Assembly: GCF_011745365.1 (NCBI RefSeq)
Contig: NW_024468918.1
Span: 372,001-436,000 of the forward strand
DNA length: 64,000 bases
Direction: 5' to 3'
From: Cryphonectria parasitica EP155
Lineage: Eukaryota > Ascomycota > Sordariomycetes > Diaporthales > Cryphonectriaceae
The notes under the pieces were generated by a model. It had not been told where the DNA came from. It searched no databases and was given only the letters and a program-made list of their open reading frames with translations. Numbering within the stretch: the first letter of the stretch is position 1; each line of letters starts with the position of its first letter. A program made the translations under genes and the position numbers. Below, in pieces: positions 1 through 13,998 of the stretch.

Positions 1-2347
1 CGACATTCAACTGGCTCTTTTCCACCGAGTCGGCCTGTAAAATTGCTAATCAGCTTGGTCCTTGTACGTCACAAAACCCTCCTGACTCGTTGACACATAC
101 CTCAGAAGTGGCCGCATAGTGGTCGAGGAAGAGCTTGATAAGCCGGTCTAGGGGAGCGCTGCCTCCATTTGAGGCGTGCAACAGAGTTTTGCTGGTAGCG
201 CGATCATTTTCAGAGAAGTTGATCATGATACCCAGCATGAGCAGTAGTGGCTCGAGGTGAACGGTAAAAGCATCGGCGTTGTAGACATTGTTCGTCGCAG
301 TCAGGAAGGTGTCACAAAGCGCATTGGCCAGTACTCGTACTGAACCGTTTTCGATGAACGCCGCAGGAGCATCGTGGTTATTGTTTGACGTGTTGAGTGC
401 AAGCTTGAGGCTCAGCATACCAATCTCGCCAAAACGACCATTGCACCGACGCAAAGTAGTCGTGAGGGTGTCCGCAATGACTGGCATATGCGTGAATGTC
501 CACCGCTCCCTCGACTCGCTCTGCATAGCCTGCATCGAGTACGCTTCGAGCAGCGTAAGCGCCAGGTGGAAGTCGATGGACTCGTCCTGATGGGGAAAAC
601 CCCACGCGTCTGGAACGGGGGCAGTCTTGAGCAAAGAGAACAGTTGATCCGTTACTTCAGTCGAGAAGAATTCGTCCCCGACCATTCCTGCGTTCTTAAC
701 CACAAGCTCCAGAGCCTTGAGGGCCAGTCTCCTGGGTGACAGCATGAATGGCGTCGTCGGCGCCCAGACGGGAAGAATGAGCAGTGATGCTTTTAGCTTC
801 ATCATCGACTGCTGACCATTCCTTGACAAGTTGCTGGCTCTGTCCTTGGCCAGCGCTTGGATATCAAGTGTAATCTGAAAGAGGCGTCGAAACAGCGAAG
901 AGAAGCCTTGACCTTCGAGCTGGCTGACGATGTGGGTGGATGCGGTAGTCGCCACAAGGGTGGTAAGGATGGCCACCAGTGCGTAACCGGTGATGACATC
1001 TGTCTCCTTCCCAATCTGCTCGAACAGGCTCCTGTCGCCATTGTGATCACGAAACTTTCGGACAAAGCCTTTGTCCTGCATCTTCTGCGAGAGCTCGATC
1101 AAGGCGTTCCGTCGACCTGACGACGGTTTGCTGCTGGGACGCCCAATGCGTGTAAGGAGATCTTCGATCTCGTCTGCAGACCGGCTGTTGGCCCCAGCTT
1201 GCCGGAGTTCGTGAATACTTCGAACTGCACCCTTTGTGAAAGTCTCTTCTTCCTCGTCCTCGTCCATGTCGAACTGGGACGGGATGCTGGGCAGTATCGA
1301 CTCTCTCAGCCATGCTGTCTCGTCCACTGGGTCCAAGCCCCCGGCCAATGAACTCTCCGCGCGAATGGTTCTGCGAGCGCTGTATGTGAATTTGGGGCCA
1401 GTTTTCTTTGCAGAGCTAGGGCGTCCATAAGTTCTGGCTCTGGATGGCTCTGGGGTGCTAGGCACAGCAGTAGGGCTTTGCAACATGGACAGACCCTGTG
1501 GCTCAGGCGTCGGAGTCCGCCGTACGACCTGCAAACTAGATTGCTTCTCCTCCTCTCCGCTGGAGCTCTCGTCAGCCTGAGCTGCCAGCTCATCGATAAG
1601 TCGCCGCTTCTTCCTGGGCGCCGTCTGGTTGAGCGAGTCGCTCATGGTGGGTCCCGATTTGGAGGCTGATGTCCTCTCCTGGCGCCCGGTCGGGAAGTTT
1701 CGCAGTGGCTGCCGTGGGGAGTCAACTGGGCGAAAGGGAATTTGCGTCTGGGTGAGCGACTTCTTGTGGCTGTGCTTGCTGGTCAGATCATTGACGCTCT
1801 TGCCAGCGCGGAAAGCGAATGGCAAGGAAGATCTGCTCTTCGCTATGGTCTCAGCCGTGGGGCTCTTCCTCGAACCTAGAGAAACTGTCCTCCTTGGAGG
1901 TTTAGGTGCTTTGATGGGTTTCGGGAGAGGAATGGTTCTCGGCGGCGGCATGCGCTCCTCTGTGGACGAGGGTGGCGAAGGTGGTGTTGAGAAGGCGCGA
2001 GAGTAAGAAGTCTCCTTCCCCACGGAAGCCCGTCTCTTCTTCGGGTTCACGACAGAGCCTGTGCCGCGCGCATTTGCTGAGCTGGACTGAGGCGTCATCT
2101 CGGAAATGGTGCGCATTTTGTTCAGCTGTGGCCTGGTCCTTTGTTTGAGTTTGTCGAGCGTGACGGCGGGAGACGCGATTTCATCCTCGTCCTCGTGGAA
2201 GTCCCAGACACTCGACTCGACTGGCGCGGTGGAAATACGACCATCTTTCCCCATTTCTTCCTTCTGCGGCCTTCTTTTGAAATGCTTATTGTACGTTGTG
2301 ATCCTCCTCCTTGGGGTCGCCGCCCCGAAATCAGTTCGTGTGGTCAT
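1..2347 (-). CDS. wpl1: WAPL-family cohesin release factor (C-terminus cut by window edge)
   Basis: Wings-apart-like (WAPL/Rad61) protein. Known family role: binds Pds5 and cohesin in the nucleus and opens the cohesin ring, so it controls cohesion and chromatin looping. The first visible exon is 101-2347 (749 codons). It starts at the ATG at 2347, because the open frame farther upstream begins only with TTG. The N-terminal ~380 residues are basic, Ser/Pro-rich and probably disordered. The part from about residue 380 on (start near SIHELRQAGAN, then DLLTRIG) is the helical WAPL domain, ending here in LIKLFLDHYAATSE. A 66-nt intron follows (35-100, GTATGT...TTTTACAG). The frame resumes in phase 0 as ADSVEKSQLNV, a motif typical of WAPL, and leaves the window at base 1. 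The assignment is by recognised motif pattern, not alignment. The upstream region is shared with divergent FUR1. Confidence 0.85.
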
Positions 2348-4337
<1,990 letters not shown>

Positions 4338-4706
4338 AAGACCATCGCGTCCATCGTAAAGGATCTCAAGCCTCCCCGTCCCAAGCGGTGCAGTCTGTCC
4401 ACCTACTGAGATCGACGACCGTGGCCGACGAACATAGTGTCGTTCGCCTCCCTATCAGTGCAGAGTCTAGTATTTGGCACTGGATACGCCTTCAGTGGTG
4501 GCAGTATCCACCCACCGGGCTTGAAGCACTGATAATAAGCCCAGGTATGCTTTTGTTGTTCAAAGTCAGGGCAAAAGCGTGATTGCTTATGTAGGTAGCA
4601 AGACGCACATTATGGCCAGCTTCAAGAACATGGCCCACGTCTCTCTGGCAGAACCACATGAATCCATATTGTTATCCCTTGCTTGCCAGCCGAACGCATC
4701 TCCGTC
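4338..4706. other. Convergent 3' intergenic region FUR1 / ELF1
   Basis: 369 bp between two converging genes, expected to hold both 3' UTRs and polyadenylation sites. No coding or repeat signal was seen. Confidence 0.5.
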
Positions 4707-5390
4707 TCAGTCTTCAATGTCGTCGCCCACGATGTCGTCACCCTCGTAGCCCCCGTCGCTAAGGTCGGCGTCGTCACGGATCTTTTTGGCCTGAGAGCGC
4801 GAGGCAGACGTTTCGAGACTACCAAGCTCCGGTCCCTGGCCACTCTGTGCTGCCAACTCTGCGCACGCATAAACGTTAGCTTCTTCTCGTCGCGCCCTTT
4901 GGCGATTTTGATATGTGTGAGTATTTGTTTCGATTTGCGACTGCTTACCAGCGGCATCGACCCAGTCTGCGTAGACATCCACAGCGGCCGAGAGATCTGT
5001 TGTTGCAGGCATTACGATTAGTGACCTGACATTCCCATCGCCTGCAGTAGTCCGGAAGTAGGGAGTCGTACAGTTTATAGAGGTGGTGTAGCGCTGTCCG
5101 CAGACCTTGCACTCCAGATTCCCTTGACCGAGTTTCTTCTCGAGCTTGACGTTGACAGATTTCTCGTGGTTACAGAAGAGACAGCTGAAGACGGTGGGGA
5201 GGGGGTCACTCTGTAGATGATTCGCCGGACTATGTCAGTCTTGACCTGCATCACGATGCTGAGGGATGGACGGATGGGTGGTGCGCCGCAACCGTGCAGC
5301 GCTGGAGGTGTTGCGCATGCGCAGTATCACCAGGCCGCCTACCTTCTTTGGGCCCATGGGCTTGCGGGAACTCTTCTTGCGCTTGCCCAT
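4707..5390 (-). CDS. ELF1: Transcription elongation factor Elf1 (ELOF1), zinc finger
   Basis: Elf1/ELOF1 binds elongating RNA polymerase II and helps it through nucleosomes and, in other eukaryotes, in transcription-coupled repair. Four exons on the minus strand: 5343-5390, 5072-5210, 4949-4996, 4707-4858. They join in phase to give 128 residues. The basic N-terminus MGKRKKSSRKP is the family signature. The zinc-binding cysteines are C26-x2-C29 (CLFC) and C50-x2-C53 (CKVC). Then come QRYTTSINYL and VDVYADWVD, both family hallmarks. The acidic tail (about residues 80-128) is longer than in metazoan ELOF1 and common in fungi. All introns have GTAAG/GTAGG/GTACG donors and CAG acceptors. Confidence 0.95.
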
Positions 5391-6576
5391 TATCGCAACG
5401 ATTTCAGGAGGTATTTGATATGGTGAAGAGTGCAGTTGCAGTATGATAGAAGATAAAGAGCCTCTTTCTTGTGGTGGTGGGTTGTGGGTTGAGGAGGGGG
5501 AAAAGATGATGCTTCCCAGCAAACACTCGGCCACCACTGTACTAAGAAATGGTTCTGGTATGGACGCGCTAAGTGCTTTGCTTGGGGTTAAACTACCAAC
5601 GGGCCAGCCCCCAGCCCTCAGAAGTTTAACCTTCTCCCTTGGCAGCTGGATAAGGGTGAATGGTCTGTGCCCGAAGGCGCTATCAGATGCTGCGTAACAG
5701 GGGATACGTCACTTTTTCCAGCTCCAGGCGGGGGAGAATTACATAGTTTTGACTTGAAAGGTTATTTTGTATTCAACCACGTATGTATTGAATCACATAA
5801 TGAGACGTCTTCAGTATATAGCAGTCATGCCATGTATGGATATCTGCCTGTAGATATCTATCATGGAATGATGATGGAGAATACTTGGCTGGTTCAGGGG
5901 TCTTACAGATTGGGAGGGGGGCGGGCAGTTGGATCCTCCTCAGCCTACAGTAGTGGCCCCGTGCCCGGCAAACTTTCCGCTAGCCGCATGCAACTGCCAG
6001 TGCTTCCATCAGTCATTACCACCCAGGCACTGGGTTTGGGCACCCGTTGCAGCACAATAGGCCCTTTGTTGTTCTCATGTTCCTCCCACTCCCAAGATCC
6101 GCTTGAGCTGATTTGATAACATGCCGCCGAATCGGCCGGCGAGATGTGGCTGACCACGGGAACTGTGTGTTGTGTATAAATCTGGGCTTCCTCCACTGAT
6201 GATTGATGCGCTGTCCTTCTTTTTCTTTTCCTCTCTCTTCTTCTCTTTTCTCTCCTCTCCTCTCCTCTCCTCTTTTCCCTCATCAGGACTCAACCAAGAC
6301 TCCTTATAAACTTACTGCAGGATAGAGATAAAGAAGGGGAAACGCTTGTGTATTTCACACAACCGGTTGCTTCGTTGGTGTTTTCTGAGACGAAGACTAC
6401 CTATCTTAGCTAACCTAGCCAACTCATCTAGACGTGCTCTCCTCGCGCCTTTTTCATCGTGAGCTTCACACAGATCTGTCGTCTGCCTCTCAAGGTCCTC
6501 CTCCTCCTCCTCCCCAGCCACCAGTAGAGTCTACCGTGTCCCTCCTCCCTGTTGCCGTGTGTGAGCTTAGTACGCC
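5391..6576. promoter_or_regulatory. Divergent intergenic region ELF1 / URC1 with URC1 leader
   Basis: 1.19 kb between divergent genes. It contains TATAAA at 6175-6180 and again at 6305-6310, a long pyrimidine tract at about 6215-6280 that includes (TCTCC)4 at 6251-6270, and an apparently AUG-free stretch from the second TATAAA to the URC1 start. A 149-codon frame at 5667-6116 starts on GTG and was not accepted as a gene. Confidence 0.5.
6305..6310 (+). promoter_or_regulatory. Candidate TATA box of URC1
   Basis: TATAAA 267 bp upstream of the URC1 start codon, just after a pyrimidine-rich tract. The sequence from here to the ATG has no AUG. A second TATAAA at 6175-6180 is an alternative. The transcription start is not known. 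Confidence 0.35.
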
Positions 6577-9500
6577 ATGGCATCCAGCGAGATTCCGCCC
6601 GGCGCCAGCCTCGAGGACGTGATGAGCCAGCTCCAGGCCATCCAGCTGAAACAAGATGAGCTCCTCTCCGTCGTGGATGCCATGTCCCACGCCGACTCCC
6701 AGTCGCCCGCGCTCTCCGGTCTTCGTCCGTCCCCCGTCGCAGCGCTCCGCAAGGAGAACGACCTGGACAGTGAGGAGAGTACCGCCGCCTCGTCTGCTGC
6801 AGCTCTTGCGTCTAAACCCACGGCCACTCCTCCCTTCCGCCCGGCCGACGTAGCCGTTTCCCCTTCTGGTGCATCGTCGCCTACGCAGGCTGGCTTTACC
6901 TCCAGGATCATCTTGACGTGGGTTTTCCGAGATAACTTCCCTCCACGTGCCTAAGACAAGAGAGAGAAAGAGAGAGCCCGGGACTGACAAGATGTGCAGG
7001 ACATATCCCAAGCAGATTGGCATCAAACCATTTCCTATGAAGTGGGGCGCTGCTGAGCCTCTTGAACGTGGCCCCATCGTCGTGTCTCGCTACTCGTCTA
7101 CCATTCGGAGGAGAAACGGTAAGCTACCGCCTAGATATTCTCAGAAAGCAGTAGATACACAGTTTCTAACAACATCTATCCAGCCATTGGAGGTCAGTCC
7201 ACCTCAGGAGCCAACCCCGTCTGGAGAGAGAGAGAGAGAAGAGAGAGACATTTGACTTACAGAAGACAAACAGCTCACGGCGGCTCCTACTCCATCTATT
7301 ACGCTTTAGCCCTTGCCAGTAAGGAGCTCAAGGCCGACCACAGGTATGAAGGGCATATATGAAGAAAGAAAGAAAAGAAATTCATGTATCGAGTACTCTA
7401 TGACTGAGAAACTCGAATCTTAGGCCCGACTTCACCAACACGGAGCCGACAACGACCGTTGGACCTTTTCCTCAGTGGGGTGACCCCAAGAAGATCGTGG
7501 CAATGGACCCGTGGGGCCATCTCGCCCCTTGGCTCTTCAAGGACACGATCGAGAAGGATGACAGTACGTATAGCTGTGGCGGCAGCTGCTGCTAAGCCTG
7601 GTGACTTATTCTGGCGTGTTCATGGCTGACATGTGCCGGCAGTTGATATTCGACCTACCATCGCGATCACGAAGGCGCACATGAAGGTAGAGATCCGAAT
7701 CCCGTCATGATCACAAGGCGGCCCCATATGACTGTCGCTGATGATATTGCAGCTGCCTGAGCTCGAGGACAGCGTGCGCAGTGGGAGACTGTAAGTTCCG
7801 CTTTAGCTCGGGTTTCGAGGGTCAGTTCTGTGCCCCCGTTGCTGATTGATGTCTCTGGAATGCAGTATCCCTGATGGAAAGATCTGTCTAAATGACCAGG
7901 GCGAGCTTGCAGTCACCAAGTTCGCGGTCGAGCCTGTCTGGTACCTGCCCGGAGTAGCCGAGCGATTTGGCATTGGTACGTTATCTGAATGCCCCCCCAC
8001 GTCAGCACAGCACTGGCTTGCCTTGCTTGTTCTTGTGCTAAGAGCCATGCAGACGAGGGGACGCTGAGGAGATCTCTCTTTGAATATACCGGTGGCAGCT
8101 ACCCCGAGGTAAGACGATCCAATCTCTCACACTCAAGGCTTGTGCGAGTTGAGTGAGAAAAGCCTAACGAGACATGCAGTTGATCACCCGTGGTGATATC
8201 AAGGTGTTCCTACCACCTATCGGTACGTAATTACGATGACCACAGGTGTCTATCGCTCATTGGCATTCTCTAGAAGTGCCAAAAGAGACTAATACCTTTT
8301 ATTCTAGGTGGCTTGACTGTGTACTGCTTCGGAGACCCCGCAAACATGTCGAATCCCAGCAAGAAGCTCGCCCTTCGCATCCACGACGAGGTGAGACACC
8401 CGAGTGGCCAAAAGGTTCAGAAAGCCTACAGATAAAGTAGCTGACATGACAACGCAGTGCAACGGCAGCGATGTCTTCGGCTCAGACATCTGCACGTGCA
8501 GACCCTACCGTAAGTCGAACCATCCTGTAATGCCTTTCGAAAACTAGTCCCGCACCCTTCAGAGACATAGATGGTCGTTGTGCAATGGATGCGAGATATA
8601 TTGACGGCGTGTGTGTTAACTTGGTTGTTGCTAGTCATCTTCGGCATCGAGGAAGCTGTCAAGGAAGCTCAGAAGGGCGGCAGTGGCGTCGTGATCTACT
8701 TTAGAAAGGAGGGCCGCGCCCTCGGCGAGGTGACAAAGGTGAGAAGAAGACATGCTGTTTAACCGTCTTTCTATCTTGTTTTCTACCGCCTTGTGCTAAT
8801 ATAAGAGGGAAAAATACAGTACCGTAAGTATCACGAATTGCGCTACCGAGACTTTATTCTTTGTGAAGGCTCACATCGATCGATCGACTTTTTCGCGCGC
8901 CAAGCCCTCCCTCCCTGGATGAATGAATCAAGCCTTCGAAGCGTTCTCACTAACTTGCTACAGTTGTATACAATGCCCGAAAGCGTGGCGAAGACCGTGC
9001 CTCGGACTATTTCAAGAGGACCGAGAACGTAGCCGGCGTCAAGGACATGCGCTTCCAGGCCCTGATGCCCGATATCCTTCACTGGCTGGGCATTACTAAG
9101 ATCGATCGGATGCTTAGCATGAGCAAGTACGTCGTCTATCTCTTCCCCACATCGATCGGGGTTGTGTGGAATCTCAGAGTTCGTCTATTTGGAAGCTAAC
9201 GCCGCCTTTGTGTAGCATGAAGCACGACGCTATTGTCGGTCAAGGGTGAGTCCTTGTGTGGTACCCTAGCAAAGTAAAAAGATGAGAGATGGAGGAGGCG
9301 TTCTGGAAGTGGCTCTCGCGTCGCACACGGCGGACAGTTGTGTGCTGTGCTCTTGGTGGCGGTGGTCATGGGGCCCCCCAGATGATGAAGTTCCGGGTCT
9401 TGCGGTTTACTTACTGAATCTTGTTCGTTTAGAATTCCTATCCATGAGCGCGTCGAGCTGCCCGAGTCTTGGATCCCCGCGGACTCGAGGGTCGAGATCG

Positions 9501-9742
9501 ATGCTAAGATCACGGCCGGTGAGTTTTTCTGTTCGGCGTTCTTATTAATTATTTACGCCAAGCTGCAGCAACGCAGACCCTTCTCTCCCCTCCTTTTCCC
9601 CTCACCCTCCCTTCCCACATGCATTGGGGAGGAATTTGTACCATCACGTGCTGACTGGCATGACGCAGGTTATTTCACCACCGGACACCGGATGACGGCT
9701 GAGGAGCTACAGGCTGTCCAGGGACGCCTGTGGGAGGAGTAA
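6577..9742 (+). CDS. URC1: GTP cyclohydrolase II-like uracil catabolism protein Urc1
   Basis: Urc1 works in the URC pyrimidine-degradation route described in Lachancea kluyveri. Its family combines an N-terminal GTP_CH_N region with a GTP cyclohydrolase II fold. Eighteen exons close in phase to 521 residues: 6577-6917, 7000-7118, 7184-7192, 7274-7343, 7424-7563, 7643-7686, 7753-7790, 7866-7975, 8053-8108, 8180-8222, 8308-8390, 8458-8509, 8635-8738, 8820-8823, 8964-9126, 9216-9245, 9433-9518, 9669-9742. The zinc triad is C352-x10-C363-x-C365, as in RibA. RKEGRALGEVTKYLVYNARKR matches the conserved GTP-CHII catalytic stretch. AHGGSYSIYYAL and TNTEPT mark the N-terminal region. The GTP_CH_N part argues for Urc1 rather than riboflavin RIB1. 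Two exons are only 9 and 4 nt. The first ~110 residues are variable. Confidence 0.93.
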
Positions 9743-11188
9743 GCTTATTCGCCATCCTCCATTCCCCAACACTCGTCCACCTTCTTTCAAGCTTGACGCC
9801 CTTTCACTATGTCACTAGACATGTAGTGAATGTGTGTGCGCTTGTAAGAAGAAATGGATGAATGAGAAGAGGGAATGTGACATCTTCTAGCAAACAAGAG
9901 CTGACCATGGACTTTCCTGCAGTGTCGACCATTGATCGAGCAAAAGGCTAAAGGGAGGGAAAGAGGCCTCCCAGCTCTCCAGAGTAAGGACTCCGCAAGT
10001 GCATTGGCCCACCTGGGCAATAGAGGATATTTACCCCAGATTCATGAGTCTGGTCTGTTTCATGCTACTGGAGAAAGGCGGGCATGCCAGGAAGACAAGC
10101 AACGTAGAATCCATCAATAGGGTATTTTACCACCAAATGGTACTCTGGGAGCGGATCCCGTCCGTGGCCCACTACGCAGGCACGGGTTGTTTTCGCCCTC
10201 TCTCTCTCTCTGACTTGTAAGGACCGCCAGCATGTATACTCGATAGACAGTTCAAGATACAATGTACAGCGTGTAGACTGCCAAAAGAGAAAGATAATAT
10301 TGGGTCTATCTGTTGTCACCAGACGGGAAGACGCATTCGAGCGGATCCCTCAAGGGCCCCTGCAGCCACGTTGCGCTCGAGCTGTGTCGCTGTCACCGGC
10401 CTGGTCGGCTTCACCGCGATACATGTCGCAGGATCGAGTAGTATGCTGTGTTTTCTGGCACGGCAACAAAAGACAAGAAAGCTCAGACCTTACCATGACG
10501 TCGTTGTCTGCTACGTGCTGAGGTGGTAGAGAGGGGAGAGGTAGTCGGCAAGCCGCGGTGGGCCGGGCCGTTGGTTGGTCGGCGCGTGTTCTGCAGGCGA
10601 GTCTGGTTTACCTAAAGTTCGTTTGCTACACGAGAATGTTCTCGAGATAGTGAAGCCTGTCATACCGGCAAGGGATGATATTCCTCTCTATTAATGGAGA
10701 ACTTCTTTGGCAAAGGACTTGGCTCGATTGGACTTTGATAAGCCTATAAGCACCTAGTTGGGTGTAAACCCGGTGGAATTACTGAACTCCGGCGCCCCGG
10801 ACCCAAGTTAGTAAAGTCCGGAACGTACCTTGTGGAGGCAGTCATGTTGGTGAGCATCACTTGGAGACATGGTTGTCCTGTCTCCATGCACGCCTGACGA
10901 CTCTACCTGGCTTCTCTATGACACACCTCCGGAGTACGTTGATGAAACAGGCATCTGGGAGAGCCAGCAGAAGTTCGTCCATCATGGCCATCGATCCTTC
11001 GGAAAGTCCGTCGAGTGTTCAGGATCGTGCCGGTCTGTTGTGTCTGTACGACAGTCTCAAACAGCCGAGTTGTCCATGCAGGATCGCGCTACAAGCAGGA
11101 TCCTGCTGAAGACAGTCGACACGTGGTAAAGGTGAATTCCAACCGTGAACCGATTGGACGCCCAGAAAGTGGATGAACAAGCAAAACC

Positions 11189-11207
11189 TTTTTTTTTTTT
11201 TTTTTTT
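11189..11207 (+). repeat. Poly-T tract (19 nt)
   Basis: Uninterrupted run of 19 T followed by a C/T-rich stretch. It is a simple homopolymer in intergenic DNA. Confidence 0.9.
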
Positions 11208-13550
11208 GTCTCTTCTTTTTTCCCCCATTCCCATCCTCCCTGCTGGTTGTCTCGTTAGTTCACCCTCTTGCTTTCTCCATACTTTGAAGTGGATCGATCA
11301 TCCGGTATTGTGGCGTGCGTGTGCATGTGCGTAGCAAGAAGCTTTTTTCACCTCCGCAGGATGCGCTCTCTTCCGGATCAACTGCTGTGAGGGGGGGGAG
11401 GGAGATATCGTGATCATTGCATTGGGTAATTCTTGACCGGCTGCAGTGTCGTGCTGACACCAGGCTCTTCATTCGACGAGCTATGGTGGACATCAGTGAT
11501 CGCCCGACCAGTCAGCGAGGCCGTGGGTTGGGGACTTGCAGTGCCGAATGGCTGCCAGTTGATCAGAAAGGCTGGACCATGGGGGGCAAGAGAAGAGGAG
11601 ATCCGGAAGACGGAACAGGGAGCCATACGACGGGGTGGGCCCTGTCCCTTCCCACCGTCCACCATTATGACTGGGCCGCTCGAGCAACTGATTGCTAAAA
11701 AGATGCTCTTGGTCATCGGTCATCCATGCGGCACCACACCGTAGTGCTGTCGTATCGCCTCTGGCGCGCCCGCTCCCCCCTTCCCCCCTTCTCCCCTTTT
11801 CTGTTGGAGGAATCTTTCTCCCTGCCGAGCCGCGAGAGTCTCAAGAGGATGGATGCATGGATGCAACGACTCAGTCTGGAGGATGCAGAAAACGGTAGCC
11901 CATAAGTTGCCATGTTGGACATACAGCACAAAAACCGTTACAGCTGTAATGAAAAGAAAAGAAAAAAAGCGGGACTGTTGTGTGCGTTGCTGGTTCGCTG
12001 TGACCGACGGTGGACGAGTGAGGTGCGAGAGACGACGGCACCAGGTCAGCAAAGGCGGCTCCAGCCAGCACTCAGGCGGTTTCCACACCACTGGAGGAAT
12101 CCCCACCCACCAAGGAAGACAGAGACCTGTCACCCTCGCCCCACACGTTGCCCCTGGCTGCACCTGGCTGGACCTCCGACTTGGGACTCCACCATAGCCA
12201 CGGTCCAGGCTGCTGCACTTTCGCTTTTACCACTGTCACGATCTTGTTTCCCCTCATCCGAGGCCCGCCCCAACCATCCAATCGAGCCACTTTGGCACAA
12301 ATGGACGGTCTCTAGTCCCCCCAACGGTCGCAAGCAGCGTGTGTTCACCCACAGCCTGTGACCCCAGGAGTCGACAGGAACCTCGCCTCCTTCCTGCAGC
12401 AAAGGACAGCCGGGCGACGAGGGGTTGTTTTCTCCTCACATCTCCATAAACGTCCCTTCATCATCAGAAGAGTCAGGTCAGAGATCTGGTGTGGCACCCA
12501 GAGTCGGGTCAAAAAGGCCGTTAGTTGCTAGGGCAGCGAATCCAGAGGGCTTGTCATTGTAGTCCATTGGCAATAAGCAATCTTTTGGGGAGGGGGGAGG
12601 GTTGGGCTGGGCTGGGTTGGTGCTAGACAACGCATCTCTGCCATACGCACCAATGCCGCGGACCACTGTTGCCATGGCACGTGTAGATGGGTACAGGCAC
12701 CCGCCGCGGACAGCCTGTACCCTGGGGCTTTTGATGGTACATGGCATAGCGCCCATGCGTATCGTTATTGTGGTATTGGTGGTAGTGGCCGTTGGTAGAG
12801 TCAGGTCAGGTTTCGTCTTGCACAAGGTACCAGCCATAGCATTTGCTGTGTCCATGCCCGACCCAACAGCCGGTCTCTGCCTGTGTTAGAAAGTGTGTGC
12901 CTGCCTGTGTGCCTGTGTGCCTGGAGCTAGGACGGAGCGAGACACAGTCCAGACCCCTAGCGCCCTGTCTGGCTCACCACTCACAGGCGCACTTACACAC
13001 TGACCCCCAGTCCACTTCTCTCCCCCTCCTGTCCCCCTCCTTCCCCAGCCGTCTCGTCTCGCCGGCCCAAGGTTGGTGGCCGCCACCCACCCACTACTAC
13101 CACCTTTTTTTTGGTGGCCCGGACATACCTCGTAAAGGTGCCAGTACCACATTTTCCCTCATCCTCCTATCATCATCCACCACTAGCAAAAGAAAACAAA
13201 AAAGTGAGGAGACGGGTGGTGTGTAGCATAGTAGGACGATAAAAAGGTGGCAAGCTTTTCCAGCCGCTGACCGTCCCTGAGGCCCGGGGCCAGCCTTGGA
13301 CACATGAAGCTCTTGGTCCGGTGTGGGATCCATCTCTGACACTTTTGTTGTCACCATCAGAGACGACAGCCCTGACCGCTTTGAATGGTGAAGAAGAAAC
13401 CCTGAACCGTGAAGGGGTGGGAAGGGTTCGTGTGCGGAAACTCGCAAGGCCGCCTTGCCGAGTCGAGACCGATGATGGCATTTCCATACTTGTTTCGCTC
13501 GCGCTGTGTCTGAATCAAGATGGGAGGGTGGGCTCTATTCCCTGACAGGG

Positions 13551-13611
13551 GTACGTAGCTCCCTGGACCACAGTACCCAGGATACATTGTGAGATGTACC
13601 GAGCTACGTAC
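13551..13611. repeat. Inverted repeat with 10-bp perfect arms
   Basis: GTACGTAGCT at 13551-13560 is the exact reverse complement of AGCTACGTAC at 13602-13611, with a 41-nt spacer. It could form a hairpin in DNA or RNA. Function unknown. Confidence 0.6.
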
Positions 13612-13998
13612 TGTGGGGCAACACGACAGGCATCTCAGCCCAAGTGGGCGAGAGAGGGTAGGAAGGAGGGCAGGGACAACGAACCTTGCATTTTCACCAC
13701 CTTTTTTGCTGTACATATAATCTATGCCAAGTGCAGGTGCATGTTGTGATGGCCGCTTCCCCTGCCTGCATCTTGCATATAGCTAACTATTGCTCCTGCT
13801 TCCCAAACCCTCCTCGCATACAGATAAACCTCTCCCAAGCCGAGCCCAATCGAGTCAGCCGCCCATCATCAACCCTCTCTCTCTTATCCAACCCAGGACC
13901 AGATACATTTCTCTTCTCATCAACAAGGTTTCCGGACCTCTCTCCCTCCCCATCCTCCTCATATATCCAAGGAATCACCCCCACCCAAGGTCTTCCCA

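Larger units (their letters stand above)
9743..13998. other. 4.3 kb intergenic region, no supported gene
   Basis: Many short ORFs overlap on both strands, none with a recognisable domain or a convincing intron-exon structure. It holds a 19-nt T run (11189-11207), several C/T-rich patches and a hairpin-forming inverted repeat near 13.55-13.61 kb. The last 300 bases (from about 13.7 kb) are pyrimidine-rich and probably form the promoter and leader of the next gene. Confidence 0.5.

Noticed and set aside
5667..6116. 149-codon plus ORF before URC1
   Set aside because: Begins on GTG and lies in a divergent promoter. No recognisable protein features.
10869..11129. 86-codon ORF in the 4.3 kb gap
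   Set aside because: Overlaps another frame of similar length. No motif or intron support.
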